Source: Limnoperna fortunei
Lineage: Eukaryota; Mollusca; Bivalvia; Mytilida; Modiolidae
DNA: 64,000 nt
Direction of reading: 5' to 3'
Assembly: GCA_944474755.1 (NCBI GenBank)
Contig: OX104125.1
Location: 42,547,899-42,611,898 of the forward strand
The stretch's first letter is position 1. Each line of letters starts with the position of its first letter. Under the pieces are notes generated by a model. That model was not told the origin of the DNA. It searched no databases and saw nothing but the letters and a program-made list of their open reading frames with translations. Position numbers and translations under genes: made by a program. Below are positions 46,460 to 56,451 of the stretch, piece after piece.

Positions 46460-49400
46460 TCCGTTCTGTGGAAGGATATATTTAAAATATGTTATATAGC
46501 TATTGTACAGGCCGTAAGAACTATATAGAAATGGATCATGCTAGCGAGTGGTATTTGCCAAAAAATATTGCTTTAGAGGCTGGCGAGGATTTCACGATCC
46601 GTAAGGTGTACCCACAATTTGAAAGGTCTGCTGCTGCCGCCATCTTCGATGTCAATTGTTAATTTTATCGCGTTTTATTTTTCCCAACTTCCATTGTATA
46701 TTTAAAATATACCACGGCGCCGTAAATGGCGGAAAAATATACCACGACAGAGAGAGAAAAATTTAAAGGTAATAAAATTTGCAGAAAAATATCATAGCTC
46801 TTATCCAATGAAAATTCAGCATTTTGATATAAAGTGGAATTATATATAAATGCTGCCAACAAATTTACAGTATATGCTTGGCGAATGTTAAACAAAACTG
46901 TATACGCTTTAAAAGCTATCAAATAGCTATGTATTTGCCTGGCGACAATTATATAATAGCTGTCAGACAGCTATTGTACATGCCTGGCAAAAATAATATA
47001 AAAGCTATCAAATAGCTATGTATATGCTTGGCGACAATTATATAATAGCTGTCAGACAGCATATGGTAAACGCCTAGCAAAAATTATATAAAAGCTATAA
47101 AATAGCTTCAGTATAAGCTTAGCAATTGCTTTATTTAAATGCTGTGAAAAAGCTTGTAGAAATACCTGAAATATCCAGGTGTACTATTTAAAATCTGTCT
47201 TAATACACGTAGTTAGAAAATTGACACCATTTGAATCATGGCTACATATAGCTAGCATTAACAGTCAATCAGCACACTGACTTACAGGTTGGTTATACTT
47301 TAACCCTGCGCTATGTATAGTTCACTTCTATGCTGCGACTGTCAACCCGTCGCCATATTCATTCAAAGATTTCTTGCTCCCAATTATTTCCAAGAAAAGG
47401 ATTTATTAAATGCTTATTTCGCCATTAAAATCACTGGGCACAATATTAATAGCTGTTTCAAGTGATTGATTCAAACACACTAATTTTAAAAATGAACAAA
47501 GTGTCTTTTTCACAAGATCGTGTGAGAAAATAACGTTTAACAACATAGATGAGAACTCTCTGTAAGGTTTTAATTCAAAGATTTAATTAATTAAATATGA
47601 ATAAAAATTATCTTGTTTAAACAATATTTTTATTGTTTGATTTTTTTTGTAATTGTAAAATATATAACTTGGCCCTAGTTTGTTTAAATAGTATTTTTCG
47701 CCATTTTGAAACATTTTACCTATATCATAGAGTTCAGATAATGGAAGCTTGAATTCGCAATGAACACCGCCAATCTTCGGCAGAAAAACTTAAAACCCTT
47801 GTCAATATGGGTTGGAGTCGACCGCACACAGCCCGACATCGGGTTTGAACTCGCAGTGTCAGTGTTAACATGCCGGTGATCAATAGTAAATGACAAACTG
47901 GTTGAACGACTCGGCCGTTGATGCCCATATTATCTAGTTTTACTAAATTGCTTTATGGTCGCAAATTAAAAGGAAAGAAACACGACGTACTTGAATACGA
48001 TATGGGGATTTTGTATATAACAACTCGCTTCAAATAGAGAAAATCACAAACATTCTCTCTTCTCATGTCTGCAATGGGAGATTACCCCAGTAAACACACC
48101 ATCATTCTTTAGGCATAACAGTAGTAAATGTGTACCAGTAACAAGTTACCAGATTGTGTACCCTACATTAAGTACAGTACTGAATACTTCGTTGTGTTCT
48201 GATTTGGTAAATAGTGGTTAGATGTGTACAATTTTTTAGCTGTAAGCTCCTGCATAAATTAAGTTTTAAAAAGTGGTAAAATTTTTCTCAGATCTTGCAA
48301 GATAAAATTTTGGTAATTTTTTAAACAATGTAGTATTTTTACATTCACTGCATTAGAAATTGCATGTAAAAGTGGGAGCGTCTCAAAATGTTCTAACTAG
48401 CGAAAAAAGGAATTGGTCACGGATATATATGGCATATATTTTTTAAATGGTAAATAAAAGTTTATTAATTTCCTAGTCCAGGTAAATGCTGATCAATGTT
48501 AGAAAGGTATGCAAATCACAGTAATGTTAGTGTTTTCGACTATAACCAAAACATTTACTACTGTGCTACCTTTATTCTGATGTGTGCATTGAAAGAAATA
48601 AAAGAAAATGCATTACAAATGTCTACGCAGGGAGATAAGTAAGAAAATCACAATCATTCTCTATTTAAGAAACAATTCATGGATACCATACTTTATTGTT
48701 GTTTTAACATGGGTGGGCATTATATTCGTGAAAATTTTGTCCCGAGCGATAGCGATGGGTACACGTTACTGATTAATTATCTGTATGCATTCATTACCAC
48801 ACACATAAAAAATGGGGGAAATTCATTACAAAATGTTAGTAAATGTCTGTGTTTCAATATATTAATACGCCACACTGTAATGTTATTGACGTTGCTATGA
48901 TGCACAAGTGTTGATGGTTCATTAAGAATCGACTGATTACTTTGTTATTCTCACGGACCGAATTCGACAAATGAAAATGACGGATATCAATGAAATGCAT
49001 ACTTAATGTAATTATTAGAAAACGACTCGTTCTCACCTGGTAATTGTCTAGGGTATGCAAACATTGGAACCGATACAATAAACATGACAACACCGCTGAT
49101 AATAAAACTGATCCACCATGCTCCCACCCAGCGAGGGTCCATTGGGTTGATGTCAATTCTGTCGTCATAAGAATACACATAAAGATTTTATTAATAGTAT
49201 ACCACAAGCAACCCTATATACTATGTACCATTCATTGTACGCATATTAAAAAAAACTTCTTCAGATTTGGGAAATAATATATTGATTCTTGGCGTATATT
49301 CGTATACAATGATAAACTGGACAGGTTATAAGGAAAACGTGGGAGTTTCAGAGCACCACATCGACAAATAGGGAAGTTAGCAAGATCGCGCAGAAATAAA

Positions 49401-52400
49401 TGTGAATTTATTGAACTAAAGTTCATGTGAAGGCGTGCGTGTAGTATTTGACAGGATAATAATACACGGGAATTTTACTGATTTTATTTGAAATGTTGTT
49501 TAAATACAGATAGAGAGTTGCAGTTCCTGACATCTTCTGACAGTCTGTTCCACAATTTAACAGGTAACAGGATAAAAGTATAATTCCGAATACTAGACAG
49601 ATTGAGTATTAAGTTCTAACAAATTGTGTCTTTGCACAGTATCATAACCGTGTCTTCTTCGTTTTAAGTTTGGTAAATGTTCACGCAAGAAAATTTTTAT
49701 TTTAAAAATTTTACGAAAAAGTATAAGATTAATTTTTCCTAGCATATAAATTTTCAGTACTAGTTAGTTTAGTACCCTCTACGTCTAGCTGAATGTTTTC
49801 AAGTTTGTTCGTCCGATATTAAATCAGCATACCCAATTATGGGCCTAATTAAAGACTTGTAAATCTTTTCTTGCTCAATCTGCCAAGAACAGGTCTTAAT
49901 TTATGTAAAATATTAGTTTGGTGAAAATATACTCTTTGTGTTCGTTGCTAGAAAATTGAACACCGAAATGTTTGTCACTTTCAAGCTCTGCTCTTCCATG
50001 TTTTATACGCTAGCAATCAATAGCTGAAACGACTACACTTCATTTGACAAAAAGAGGCTTCTAACTTTTTCAGTAATTGTATACTACTTACTTAGACATG
50101 TCTTTTCTGTGAAAATCGGTGTACAGATTCAGGGTCTGGCCACCTCCCATATATCCTGCCGCCACTCCAATAGATGCCGCTGCATAAATTAAACCTGCAA
50201 AATAGTTCTAACATTGTATTGTATATTTTCAATTTAACCTATTCAATGTTTGTTGTTTGTTTGGGATTTAACGCCACTTTTATGGTAGAGACCAGTTTAT
50301 ATTGTGTGAAGCCGGAGTACCCGAGAAAAAAAAACCCGATCTTCGGTAGAAAATCTGAGCCCATACTTGGAAGGTTCCAAGTGCTCCATCTACAAAGCTG
50401 TCCAGTGCGTACCCAGGTGGTGGATAGAGGGCCTTCTCGTTGGATGTTGTCAGGTTATGCAAGAAAAGCATTGCGTGGGACACTAGTGGTTGACGTGTTT
50501 GGAGAATGCCACTCTCCTTGCACAATAAAAACCATTTCTGTAGGTCTGGAAAAAGAGTAAGCTAAAAAGCCAATAACTCTGTTGTATAGCAGTCACTGAA
50601 GGACAGCGAAAGAGAGCTAGACCAAAAACTTCTAGCTGAGGTCGATAGAACAAGAAGGGCACCAACTCGGCAAGACATGTGGCAGATTGCAATGTCAGCT
50701 TAGGACAGAAAGGAAATTGAAATCCATTAATTGTTGACGACCTATGTCCCGCAAGGGATACAATTCAATTCAATTCAATTCAATTCAATTCAATTCAATT
50801 CAAGTCAAGTCAATTGTAGAAGCTACAATAAGCTTAATTACCCGTCCTTTACGAGTACTATATACTTTTCCAGTGGAATTCAAAATTGTGTTCTCTTCGA
50901 TCCATCTTTGTCCAAGTTTGTTTATTGTTTGTTAATTTGTTCTCGTCCTGAATATCGCTTAAATTTTCCTCTCTGGAGGTTAAGTAACACTACATTTCTT
51001 ATATAAAACTTGTTATCAAAATTATTTTTTTAATTGATAACCTGATTAAAACTGAGAATATTATTTTGTTTTCCATAATTAGCTCTCAATTAAATATACC
51101 TTGTATGCGTACTTTTTTATGTCGTTTAATAACTGCATTGACATGTTATTTGAAAAGAAAAAAACAGTATTTGCTATATATTTTCGATTTAAAAGAAATT
51201 TCAAACCTAAATAAAATGACGTCATTTCTGCCTTTGTGTTTTCATCAATGAACGTTGTGCCAAGAGTGAACATTGGAGTCGAACCAGCACCATGCAGCGC
51301 ATTCCCCAACATCAGTACAAATAGGTAGTTCTGCAGATGTGAATCTTTCTTTTCTTGAGCGCATGCTCCAGGAGATGTTGTATTTCTACATACATTTTCA
51401 AATTGGTCTAAATCTAAAAATAGGGAAGAAATATATAAGATAACTGAATTACTAGTAGTATGTATTAGGTTAATATAAAAGGAGTTATGACATCAGATAT
51501 ATTCCGGAAACTAGTTAAATTACGATATTACGGTCTGTGATTGTAACGCTTATAAATTGAATGTATTGCACATAAATAATAAATATTCTACGCTTTTCAA
51601 GACTTATGAATCCGTCAGGATTAAATATATTAATGAGTAATGCGTGGTATATTTGTTCTGTAACACAAAATAATCAACAGAATTTGAAATGAGAATGTAA
51701 TTAATGGGGTCAGTCGATCGCGTGCTAAGCGGCAATTTGCAGTTCATTTAGTATTTTACAAGTATGTTACAAGCAATCTTGTTTTTGGCTTTTGTTTAAA
51801 AATACGATGTTAGAGAGTAAGTGTTATTTAAGAAATGATTACAATTGCAATTACACTGATAATTGAGAAGTGACGTTTATTTCAACTTTACTGCTGTTTG
51901 CGCGCGCATTTAATATTAATATTTTCGTTTTTGGAACCCTCCGACACTTTAGAGTGTAATATGAGGTCCATTTGAAGAAAACATATTTACCAATAAACAT
52001 TAAGATTTTTTATCTTAAAAGTAAGTTTGTGGAAAACATCTTCAATAATATCATTTTTAGTACCAGTATTGCTAATATATATTTTACACTTTATCCGGAT
52101 GAACAGTACTTTATCAGGCCAGTTAGAAATGCAGCACGCGAAAAGTGCGTGGAGTTAAACTGACGTCGGTTGTATGTTGTTTGTTTTTAGTTTATATCTG
52201 CAATTTATCAGCTATATCGTGGCCTCCAGATTTCATTGAAGGAGGAAGCTGTAGTACTAGGTGAAATACCTGACCTTCAGCAAGAAAACTGGCAAACCTT
52301 AGAGTTGGTGTCGAGCACATCATGTCCGTAGAGAGACTCGAACTGAGAACTGACAACTTCAGTGTTGACAGGCCACGTGACCAATAGCAGATGACAAACT

Positions 52401-55400
52401 ACCCAAATCACTTGGCCACCGAAGTCCCAAGACTGTGTCGAGATATATGACTTATCGGTCATCTATGCAGGTAAGCGTTTGAATCTGTCAGCCGTCACTT
52501 TACTCATGTCATGTCTAGATATCACTGTTTATATTTATATGATTAGATTTGTGTCTGTTTTTAAGTTCTAAACATGGACGCCACAGTGGCCTAGTGGATT
52601 AGATAGTGAGTCTACTGACACTGTTGATTTCTAAGCTCAAACAAGGTTTGTTGTACCTAGGTTGATGTTATTCCTTCAGAAGTTCTATGGCCGTTAACAT
52701 GTCCTAATTGATCTTTATGGGAAATCCATCTCCAAAATACGATCGGACATTTTCGCTGAGTCATAAGTAATTTTTCCTATTCTTGGATTAGACATTTTAC
52801 TAGACATGACACGACGGGTGTCTAGTTAGATGCAGGCACAGCCTTCTCGTCCAAAGCACCTTGGTGGACCCATGGTTTTTGTTGGGTTTGGATTACTCAT
52901 TTTTTGTTTTTGTGTTTTTGGTTTTTGTTTGTGTTGCATATGTTTGTCGAAATCATGAATTGTTATTGTCCCTTGACTTTAAGCTCTTGTTTGTCGGTCG
53001 ATTATCTTGCTACTTTTCATTGATCATCAGCATATTAACAGTTTGGTTGCGAGTTCAAGCCTAACTTTGAGAAGGGTGCCCTCGACTCCAACCTGGATTG
53101 TTAAGGATTGCAAGTTTTCCTGCCAAAGATCAAGCGTTTTCACCAGATAGTCTGACTTCACCCCCCCCCCCCACTGGGCTCGATTAAATATGTGGAAAAT
53201 TGCTTAAAGCTGTGTAAAACCTCATTCAAACAGAAAAAATGAATATCTCGATGAGTATTCAGGAAACGAGAGTCGGAGACAGACAAAACCACGTTAAACA
53301 AAAGGGAAGAAACAACAAAACAGACACAAAAACAAAAAATTACCACGAACCCCTTGAAAACCGGGGCGATTTCAGGTGCTCCGTAAGTGTAAGCATTTAC
53401 TGCTTTACGCGTGTTAAAAATTCGATAATCCAGTACGAAGAAGGAAAAGTGGTTTCGACAAACGGAACAAACCAACAGGCATTTGTGCCACATATATCAC
53501 GTGACTAAGTTGTAGTGGTGACCATAAAACTATGTTATGACTTCAATCCTGCCCCTGCCATTGTGAACCCCTCGTTAAGTAGTCTTTCTGTCACCAGAGA
53601 CCATCTGTCAATAAAATCAGCATTGAAAGTACCATCGTCGGAAACCCACTTCCGGTCGCTTTGTCGCTTTGCTAGTAGTAGCAAAGCGAGAACAAGACCG
53701 AACGTGGGTTTCCGATGATGAGGAAGTACAGGCTTTTGAGTACCTAATCGAATGGAAGATGTATATTCCATATGCAGTAGTTGCTGGAATGTTGCAACAC
53801 AAAAATGGAAAATTAGCAAGAGGGAAATTAAAACCATTCTTTTCGTAAAGTTTGGTTCCAACCGATTTCAATGTCAATTTCTAGGTGTAGGTAAAGATAT
53901 GAGGCAGACCTCTGTTTTGTCCTTCATTTTAAGATAAATGGAGTAGATGCGAACAACATATAAACCAACAAATTTATATGGCTTTTGTTCGTAAATTTGC
54001 ACATAGTGTAAAATTACATGAGGAAGGCTTACTGTACTGGTTTGACTTAAGACTAAACAATACGATACAGACCCAAAAGATATTGTGATCAATGGATTCA
54101 ACGAGCACCCAATGAACGATGTCCTTCCAAATACAATATTTATATTTCGTCTCCAAACAATAAGAGCTCTGTCCTTCGACTCCATTTTAAATTAGGACAA
54201 GTGATATATTTGTTTGTTATAGTATTGGTGTCAACATAAGATTTGATTAGGATTTAGACAAGATGACAGGTGATACTGATAAGAGATGTTGTCTTGATAA
54301 ACAAATGTTATATTTGTACTTTTACCTTTATCCAGCAAAAACGTATATTGACCTTCAATATTCTCATTTTTAATTTTTTCATTGTAATCTGTTCATTACA
54401 CACTTGTTTATTTTATTTTTGAATTGTCACAGATCGTTAAATAGAATTAAGAAGAAAAGTTTATGTAAAAAAATCGAAACACAAAAACATCGAAAATAAA
54501 CAACCAACACAACCATGTTCGCATTACTAAGGTGCGGAAGAAGGACCGACTAGTGACACTGTTGGTGTCCTAAGTTGTTTATATACTGGGGCAAAATAAT
54601 ATAGGGTTATTGCATGAATATTTTATAGAATTTCAATGGCATGAGTTTGGATGTGCAATATATATTCTACAATATTATACTTCATACATATATTTTGAGT
54701 TTTATCGAATCATTAACATGAGTAATTCCGTTTGTATCTTTTATGACTTTTATTAAGAAGACACCATATAGTCATGGCTCTTTAAGCCCGTCTTTATACA
54801 TTATGTAAGGTTACAAGGAAATAGGTACTCTTAGTAACCTATAGTGCATGCCAAGTATAACTGTTATTGTGAAACTTCTAAATGTTTACTCTTTGTAGCC
54901 TACAGTTCAGACCTGGCTAAACTGAAAAAAAAAGTGGCTCTTTTGTGTCCTTTCGAACAGACATGGGAAAACTGTTAAAGCGACAGGAGAACCTGCATAA
55001 CAGTGGGTACTAAGAGGGCGAAAGTTACCAATGAGAAGTCAAAAACTGCCAAGTCTCAGTCATTAATAGTTAGAACAGTACTGTAAATTCCCTAGAAGAT
55101 CTCAAGGCCGGTGCTGTACATGTACACATACCTGTCCACGAACTTTTTGCGTAAATTTGCGAGTTTTACAGGTTAGCAATCAATACTAACTAATTTTTTA
55201 GTACTTTGAGAAGACCTGACAGGTTATGGGAAATAGCGCACTTAACATTTCGTACAGAAACGGCGCTGTAGCATTCATTTTGCGACATTAACAGTTATCA
55301 ATTTTACTTACCTGCAGATCCGTAAGAATATTCTCCAGCTAAAAACTGTGGCAAAGAAAACACAAACGATCCTATTCCTAAAGTTAGAATCCCTAATGCT

Positions 55401-56159
55401 ATTAACTTCGGCTTGTTCCTGTTCCCACCGTAATAACTTATAGCAAGCACCAAGAAAAATGCAAAAAAGTCATTGGAGCTAGCAATTAGCCCTGATTTGG
55501 AGCTTGGCAATTCAAATCGTTTTTCTAAAGTACTTATTACTGCATTGATAACTCCATTTACAACAAAACCTTGCACCAAACTAAAAAGACATGTCCAGAA
55601 CACAAACCATCTGATGGAATTAAAGACCTGTGCCCACCTGGAAAAAAAGATATATCAATTGTTCATGTGTCTGTATTGTTGCACAAACGTGCTAAAATGC
55701 AACATAGGAAGTAAAACAAATATTACTCGACGCCAACCTTAATTTTCAAGGACTGCATTTTTCGTGCCAAAGGCCGTGGGATACTACGATCCCAACCCTT
55801 TAAAAAAGTGTTTAGCCATTTATACAAACATAATGAAACTATAAAGAAATAGCTTCTAATTATTATCTCCCACCCCCCTTAAATTCGCGTCCGGTATGTC
55901 CAATTACTGTGGCTCTCAACGAGTGCAAAATTTACCTTACACACAAGACGGAAAACAGTATACCCCCTACCACCCACTATGGGGAGCGGGGGTTAAAAAT
56001 ATCGATTACAAAATAAACTTACTGAGGTGTATATTTGTACCATCCATATCGCAATTCTTCATCTTCCAACGCTTTTTTATACGTCGCTTTTTCAGCAAAG
56101 CCGTTTGAATTTTTCGACGTTTCGTTTTTGTGCAGTACTTCTGTGTTCTTTTCATCCAT
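40002..56159 (-). CDS. SLCO: Organic anion transporter polypeptide (OATP/SLCO family), complete 12-exon gene
   Basis: OATPs are plasma-membrane exchangers for bulky organic anions such as conjugated steroids, eicosanoids, bile salts and xenobiotics. Coding exons, in transcript order: 56159-56023, 55637-55312, 51413-51207, 50194-50092, 49158-49037, 46309-46188, 46013-45875, 45185-44987, 44358-44187, 42581-42307, 41111-41047, 40282-40002. All boundaries are GT-AG, phases match at every junction, and the sum is 2148 bp (715 residues plus stop), normal for the family. The start ATG is preceded by an in-frame TAA. Hallmarks are VQGFVVNGVINAVISTLE, the signature DPRWVGAWW, ESQRSLAIGFQWLFLRLLG and a cysteine-rich Kazal-like domain. 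From memory it is closest to the SLCO4 group, untested. Confidence 0.94.
40582..40832. repeat. Third copy of the foldback unit, in the last SLCO intron
   Basis: TTAAGAATTGAATGCATTCT and CGTATGAAAGTGTTGACCGA, then TCCGCGTTGTTTGTTTACTG and a GTCGTCAAGGATGCGCGTAC segment match the tandem pair at 27902-28475. The copy is internally deleted in one arm. Confidence 0.75.
41047..41111 (-). CDS. SLCO: SLCO exon 11 (short, segment 11 start)
   Basis: This 65-bp exon encodes VPESQRSLAIGFQWLFLRLL, the strongly conserved block before helix 11. It lies between TATTTCAG and GTAGGT. It is easily missed by gene finders because of its size. Confidence 0.94.
42307..42581 (-). CDS. SLCO: SLCO exon 10 (end of Kazal domain, segment 10)
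   Basis: KDCSCVAESIMY supplies the last Kazal cysteines. A Ser/Thr-rich stretch with possible N-glycosylation sites (NAS, NST) follows. Helix 10 is CILMYVVAPLLFIGMFLTF. It ends CTTAG|GTAAGT in phase 2. Confidence 0.93.
42664..42882 (+). mobile_element. Family B fragment in an SLCO intron
   Basis: The 5' block TCTGGTAGCGAATAAGAGAC and CCCTCTCG are recognisable, then a decayed 3' half with TTTGTTAATTGTTAACTTAT near the end. It directly precedes the 43-bp array. Confidence 0.55.
42900..43286. repeat. 43-bp tandem array, nine units, in an SLCO intron
   Basis: The unit is GTCGTAGAATTTGTGTAGTA followed by TCTTGCTATATCGGACTCAT and AGT. Unit starts fall every 43 bp from 42900 to 43244 without indels, with a few substitutions per unit. 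Confidence 0.95.
43451..43539. repeat. Foldback element in an SLCO intron
   Basis: TCCAATCAAAACGCC on the left pairs with GGCGTTCTGATTGGA on the right. Inside, AACAAGAACGTTGTTAT pairs with ATAACAACGTTCTTGTT around a 6-base loop. An extra ACGTTCTTGTTT piece on the right shows a small local duplication. Confidence 0.85.
43690..43930 (+). mobile_element. GT-rich family C-like segment in an SLCO intron
   Basis: Contains TTTTGTTTTGTGTTTGTTGT, TGTTCCATGGTTTTGTATTA and TTTGGTATTTCTTCAGTATG, in the style of the other GT-rich copies. The match is loose. Confidence 0.4.
44187..44358 (-). CDS. SLCO: SLCO exon 9 (Kazal-like extracellular domain)
   Basis: Cysteines in MCNEDCACSAMVYEPVCG, DGSIYFSPCHAGC match the Kazal-type disulphide pattern found between helices 9 and 10 in all OATPs, where it is needed for surface expression. 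Acceptor CTATTTTAG, donor AAG|GTGAGT. Confidence 0.95.
44757..44806. repeat. 50-bp perfect direct repeat, left copy
   Basis: Reads TAATTAAAATGTCTTATTTA then TTTAGCTTTGTCATATGTGT and ATTGCTCTGT. An identical copy is at 45601-45650. The pair brackets SLCO exon 8. Confidence 0.9.
44987..45185 (-). CDS. SLCO: SLCO exon 8 (segments 8-9)
   Basis: VPGAGGGMFFGGYIVKKKKL is the glycine-rich helix with its basic cytoplasmic end. IIRFNLILSCIAAVVGCLFL is helix 9, and CPTQPISGVTVEYETQK opens the large extracellular loop. A perfect 50-bp direct repeat lies on both sides of this exon. Confidence 0.94.
45601..45650. repeat. 50-bp perfect direct repeat, right copy
   Basis: Identical over 50 bp to 44757-44806, 844 bp away and in the same orientation. 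The flanking sequences differ on both sides. Confidence 0.9.
45875..46013 (-). CDS. SLCO: SLCO exon 7 (segments 7-8)
   Basis: VLNPTFFFLSLSTCTEGAIV and SGIATFGPKFFAEKFNLPPA with ASLIMG match the conserved segment in which the transporter binds to the opposite membrane face. Acceptor TTTCTCAG, donor ATGG|GTAAGT. Confidence 0.94.
46188..46309 (-). CDS. SLCO: SLCO exon 6 (central cytoplasmic loop)
   Basis: A basic loop, SAELQAKRKSEAYQGKQTTK, is followed by SWRDFPLAMWNL, entering helix 7. Acceptor AATTTTAG, donor TTTA|GTACGT. It ends in phase 0. Confidence 0.88.
46409..46458. repeat. (AT)n microsatellite
   Basis: Uninterrupted TA repeat of about 25 units in an SLCO intron. Confidence 0.97.
46905..47120. 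repeat. 89-bp tandem repeat built of short palindromes
   Basis: AAATAGCTATGTAT starts at 46921 and 47010, and a diverged version starts at about 47099. Each unit holds two interrupted palindromes, AGCTATCAAATAGCT and AGCTGTCAGACAGCT, about 44 bp apart, plus the phrase TGCTTGGCGACAATTATATA. Confidence 0.8.
47690..47925 (-). mobile_element. SINE family A, diverged, in an SLCO intron
   Basis: On the reverse strand the head GGGCATCAACGGCCGAGTCG is followed by a B-box relic (GAGTTCAAACCCGAT), body AACCCATATTGACAAGGG and a decayed tail near CTATGATATAGG. Confidence 0.72.
49037..49158 (-). CDS. SLCO: SLCO exon 5 (family signature, segment 6)
   Basis: DINPMDPRWVGAWWISF carries the OATP superfamily signature D-x-RW-[IV]-GAWW, with Ser where Gly is usual two residues on. 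IISGVVMFIVSVPMFAYP is helix 6. Donor CCAG|GTGAGA. Confidence 0.95.
49487..50010 (-). pseudogene. LINE reverse-transcriptase C-terminal fragment in an SLCO intron
   Basis: On the reverse strand, EQEKIYKSLIRPIIGYADLI, then in other frames REHLPNLKRRRHGYDTVQR, and finally NYTFILLPVKLWNRLSEDV with NCNSLSVFKQHFK. This order matches the region after the RT domain of CR1/jockey-type LINEs (RPIIEYA ... LWNRLP ... FK..L). It is a different lineage from the element at 28.9 kb. Several frameshifts. The 5' side is truncated. Confidence 0.7.
50092..50194 (-). CDS. SLCO: SLCO exon 4 (segment 5)
   Basis: LIYAAASIGVAAGYMGGG is a membrane helix matching the FYxxxxxGPAxGxxxGG region of the family. TLNLYTDFHRKDMSK follows. 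The 103-bp exon lies between TTTTGCAG and GTAAGT. Confidence 0.93.
50245..50368 (-). mobile_element. SINE family A, 3' half
   Basis: Reverse strand: CCGAAGATCGGG, CTCGGGTACTCCGGCTTC and tail AAAAGTGGCGTTAAATCCC. The head is missing. The element abuts a family B copy. Confidence 0.7.
50370..50998 (+). mobile_element. Interspersed repeat family B, long copy
   Basis: CCAGGTGGTGGATAGAGGGC, TTGGATGTTGTCAGGTTATG, GGTTGACGTGTTTGGAGAAT and the 3' end TGTTCTCGTCCTGAATATCG are all present. It is enlarged by about 200 bp of other sequence and a CAATT repeat. Confidence 0.7.
50759..50806. repeat. (CAATT)n pentanucleotide microsatellite
   Basis: About nine CAATT units followed by CAAGT variants, inside the family B copy. 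The frame reading SIQFNSIQFN is an artefact of the repeat. Confidence 0.95.
51207..51413 (-). CDS. SLCO: SLCO exon 3 (extracellular loop, segment 4)
   Basis: Follows a 3.9-kb intron. A cysteine-containing loop (ENVCRNTTSPGACAQ) precedes YLFVLMLGNALHGAGSTPMF, matching the conserved G-x-G-x-TP-x-x-TLG helix, and IDENTKAEMTSFYLG. Acceptor TTTTTAG, donor TTAG|GTTTGA. Confidence 0.93.
52172..52428 (-). mobile_element. SINE family A in the large SLCO intron
   Basis: Reverse strand head GGGACTTCGGTGGCCAAGTG, B-box region CAGTTCGAGTCTCTC, and tail GGCCACGATATAGCTGATAA. The whole body is present but diverged. Confidence 0.78.
52855..53030 (+). mobile_element. GT-rich family C copy
   Basis: AGCACCTTGGTGGACCCATG, TTTTGTGTTTTTGGTTTTTG and AAGCTCTTGTTTGTCGGTCG align with 60385-60565. 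Confidence 0.65.
53035..53236 (+). mobile_element. SINE family A without head
   Basis: Begins near the B box (GGTTGCGAGTTCAAGCC), continues with CCTGGATTGTTAAGGATTGC and a poly-C expansion at 53161, and ends with AAATTGCTTAAAGCTGTGTA. Confidence 0.68.
53237..53500 (-). mobile_element. GT-rich family C copy, reverse
   Basis: On the reverse strand GCTTACACTTACGGAGCACC followed by TGAAATCGCCCCGG and AAGGGGTTCGTGGTAATTTT matches the GGAGCACCTGA start and GT-rich body of the family. It lies directly against a headless SINE. Confidence 0.62.
53633..53720. repeat. Foldback element in the large SLCO intron
   Basis: CATCGTCGGAAACCCA pairs with TGGGTTTCCGATGATG at the outer ends, and TCGCTTTGCTA with TAGCAAAGCGA near the loop, giving arms of about 43 bp. 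Frames on both strands across it are not genes. Confidence 0.87.
53725..55305. other. Rest of the large SLCO intron, nothing recognised
   Basis: A - frame at 53874-54185 (103 codons) has no family motif and no supporting splice context, so it is not annotated. No repeat family was identified in the remainder. Confidence 0.5.
55312..55637 (-). CDS. SLCO: SLCO exon 2 (membrane segments 1-3)
   Basis: Opens after TTTTTCCAG and encodes FVFWTCLFSLVQGFVVNG, LEKRFELPSSKSGLIASS and ALGILTLGIGSFVFSLPQF. These are the first three helices and the conserved SGLIASS loop. It ends in phase 1 at GCAG|GTAAGT. Confidence 0.95.
56023..56159 (-). CDS. SLCO: SLCO exon 1 (start codon, N-terminal tail)
   Basis: ATG at 56159-56157 is preceded by TAAAAA in frame. 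It encodes a hydrophilic cytoplasmic tail, MDEKNTEVLHKNETSKN to LRYGWYKYTP, with the RYGWY-type motif common just before membrane segment 1. It ends CCTCA|GTAAGT, phase 2. Confidence 0.9.
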
Positions 56160-56451
56160 TTTTTATGTCAAAGTGTACTATTGTGTTTTCATGCTGTTGA
56201 CATACGTCTTGCCTGGAAAACGAAATTCGTCTTTGTGTTTCTATGTACTGCTAAAACAAATGTATAAAATTTTTCAGTCGTTTTGCATAAAAATGAAACA
56301 AATTAAATGCATTATCAATTAGGTCAATGTTTTCTTATGTATTCCTTATGTCAGTGTTTTTTTTCCAAGTGATTAATATAGAGTACTGATAACAAATTCC
56401 AAGGTTAAAAAATTGCAGACTCAAAATAGGAGTAGCATTTTAAGTTTTCAT

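Noticed and set aside
53535..53861. Overlapping minus-strand frames of 86-108 codons in the large SLCO intron
   Set aside because: They cross a foldback palindrome, which generates mirrored open frames. No domain or splice support, and the SLCO phases are complete without them.
53874..54185. 103-codon minus-strand frame as an extra SLCO exon
   Set aside because: The sequence does not resemble OATP, and exon 2 to exon 3 joins in phase without it.
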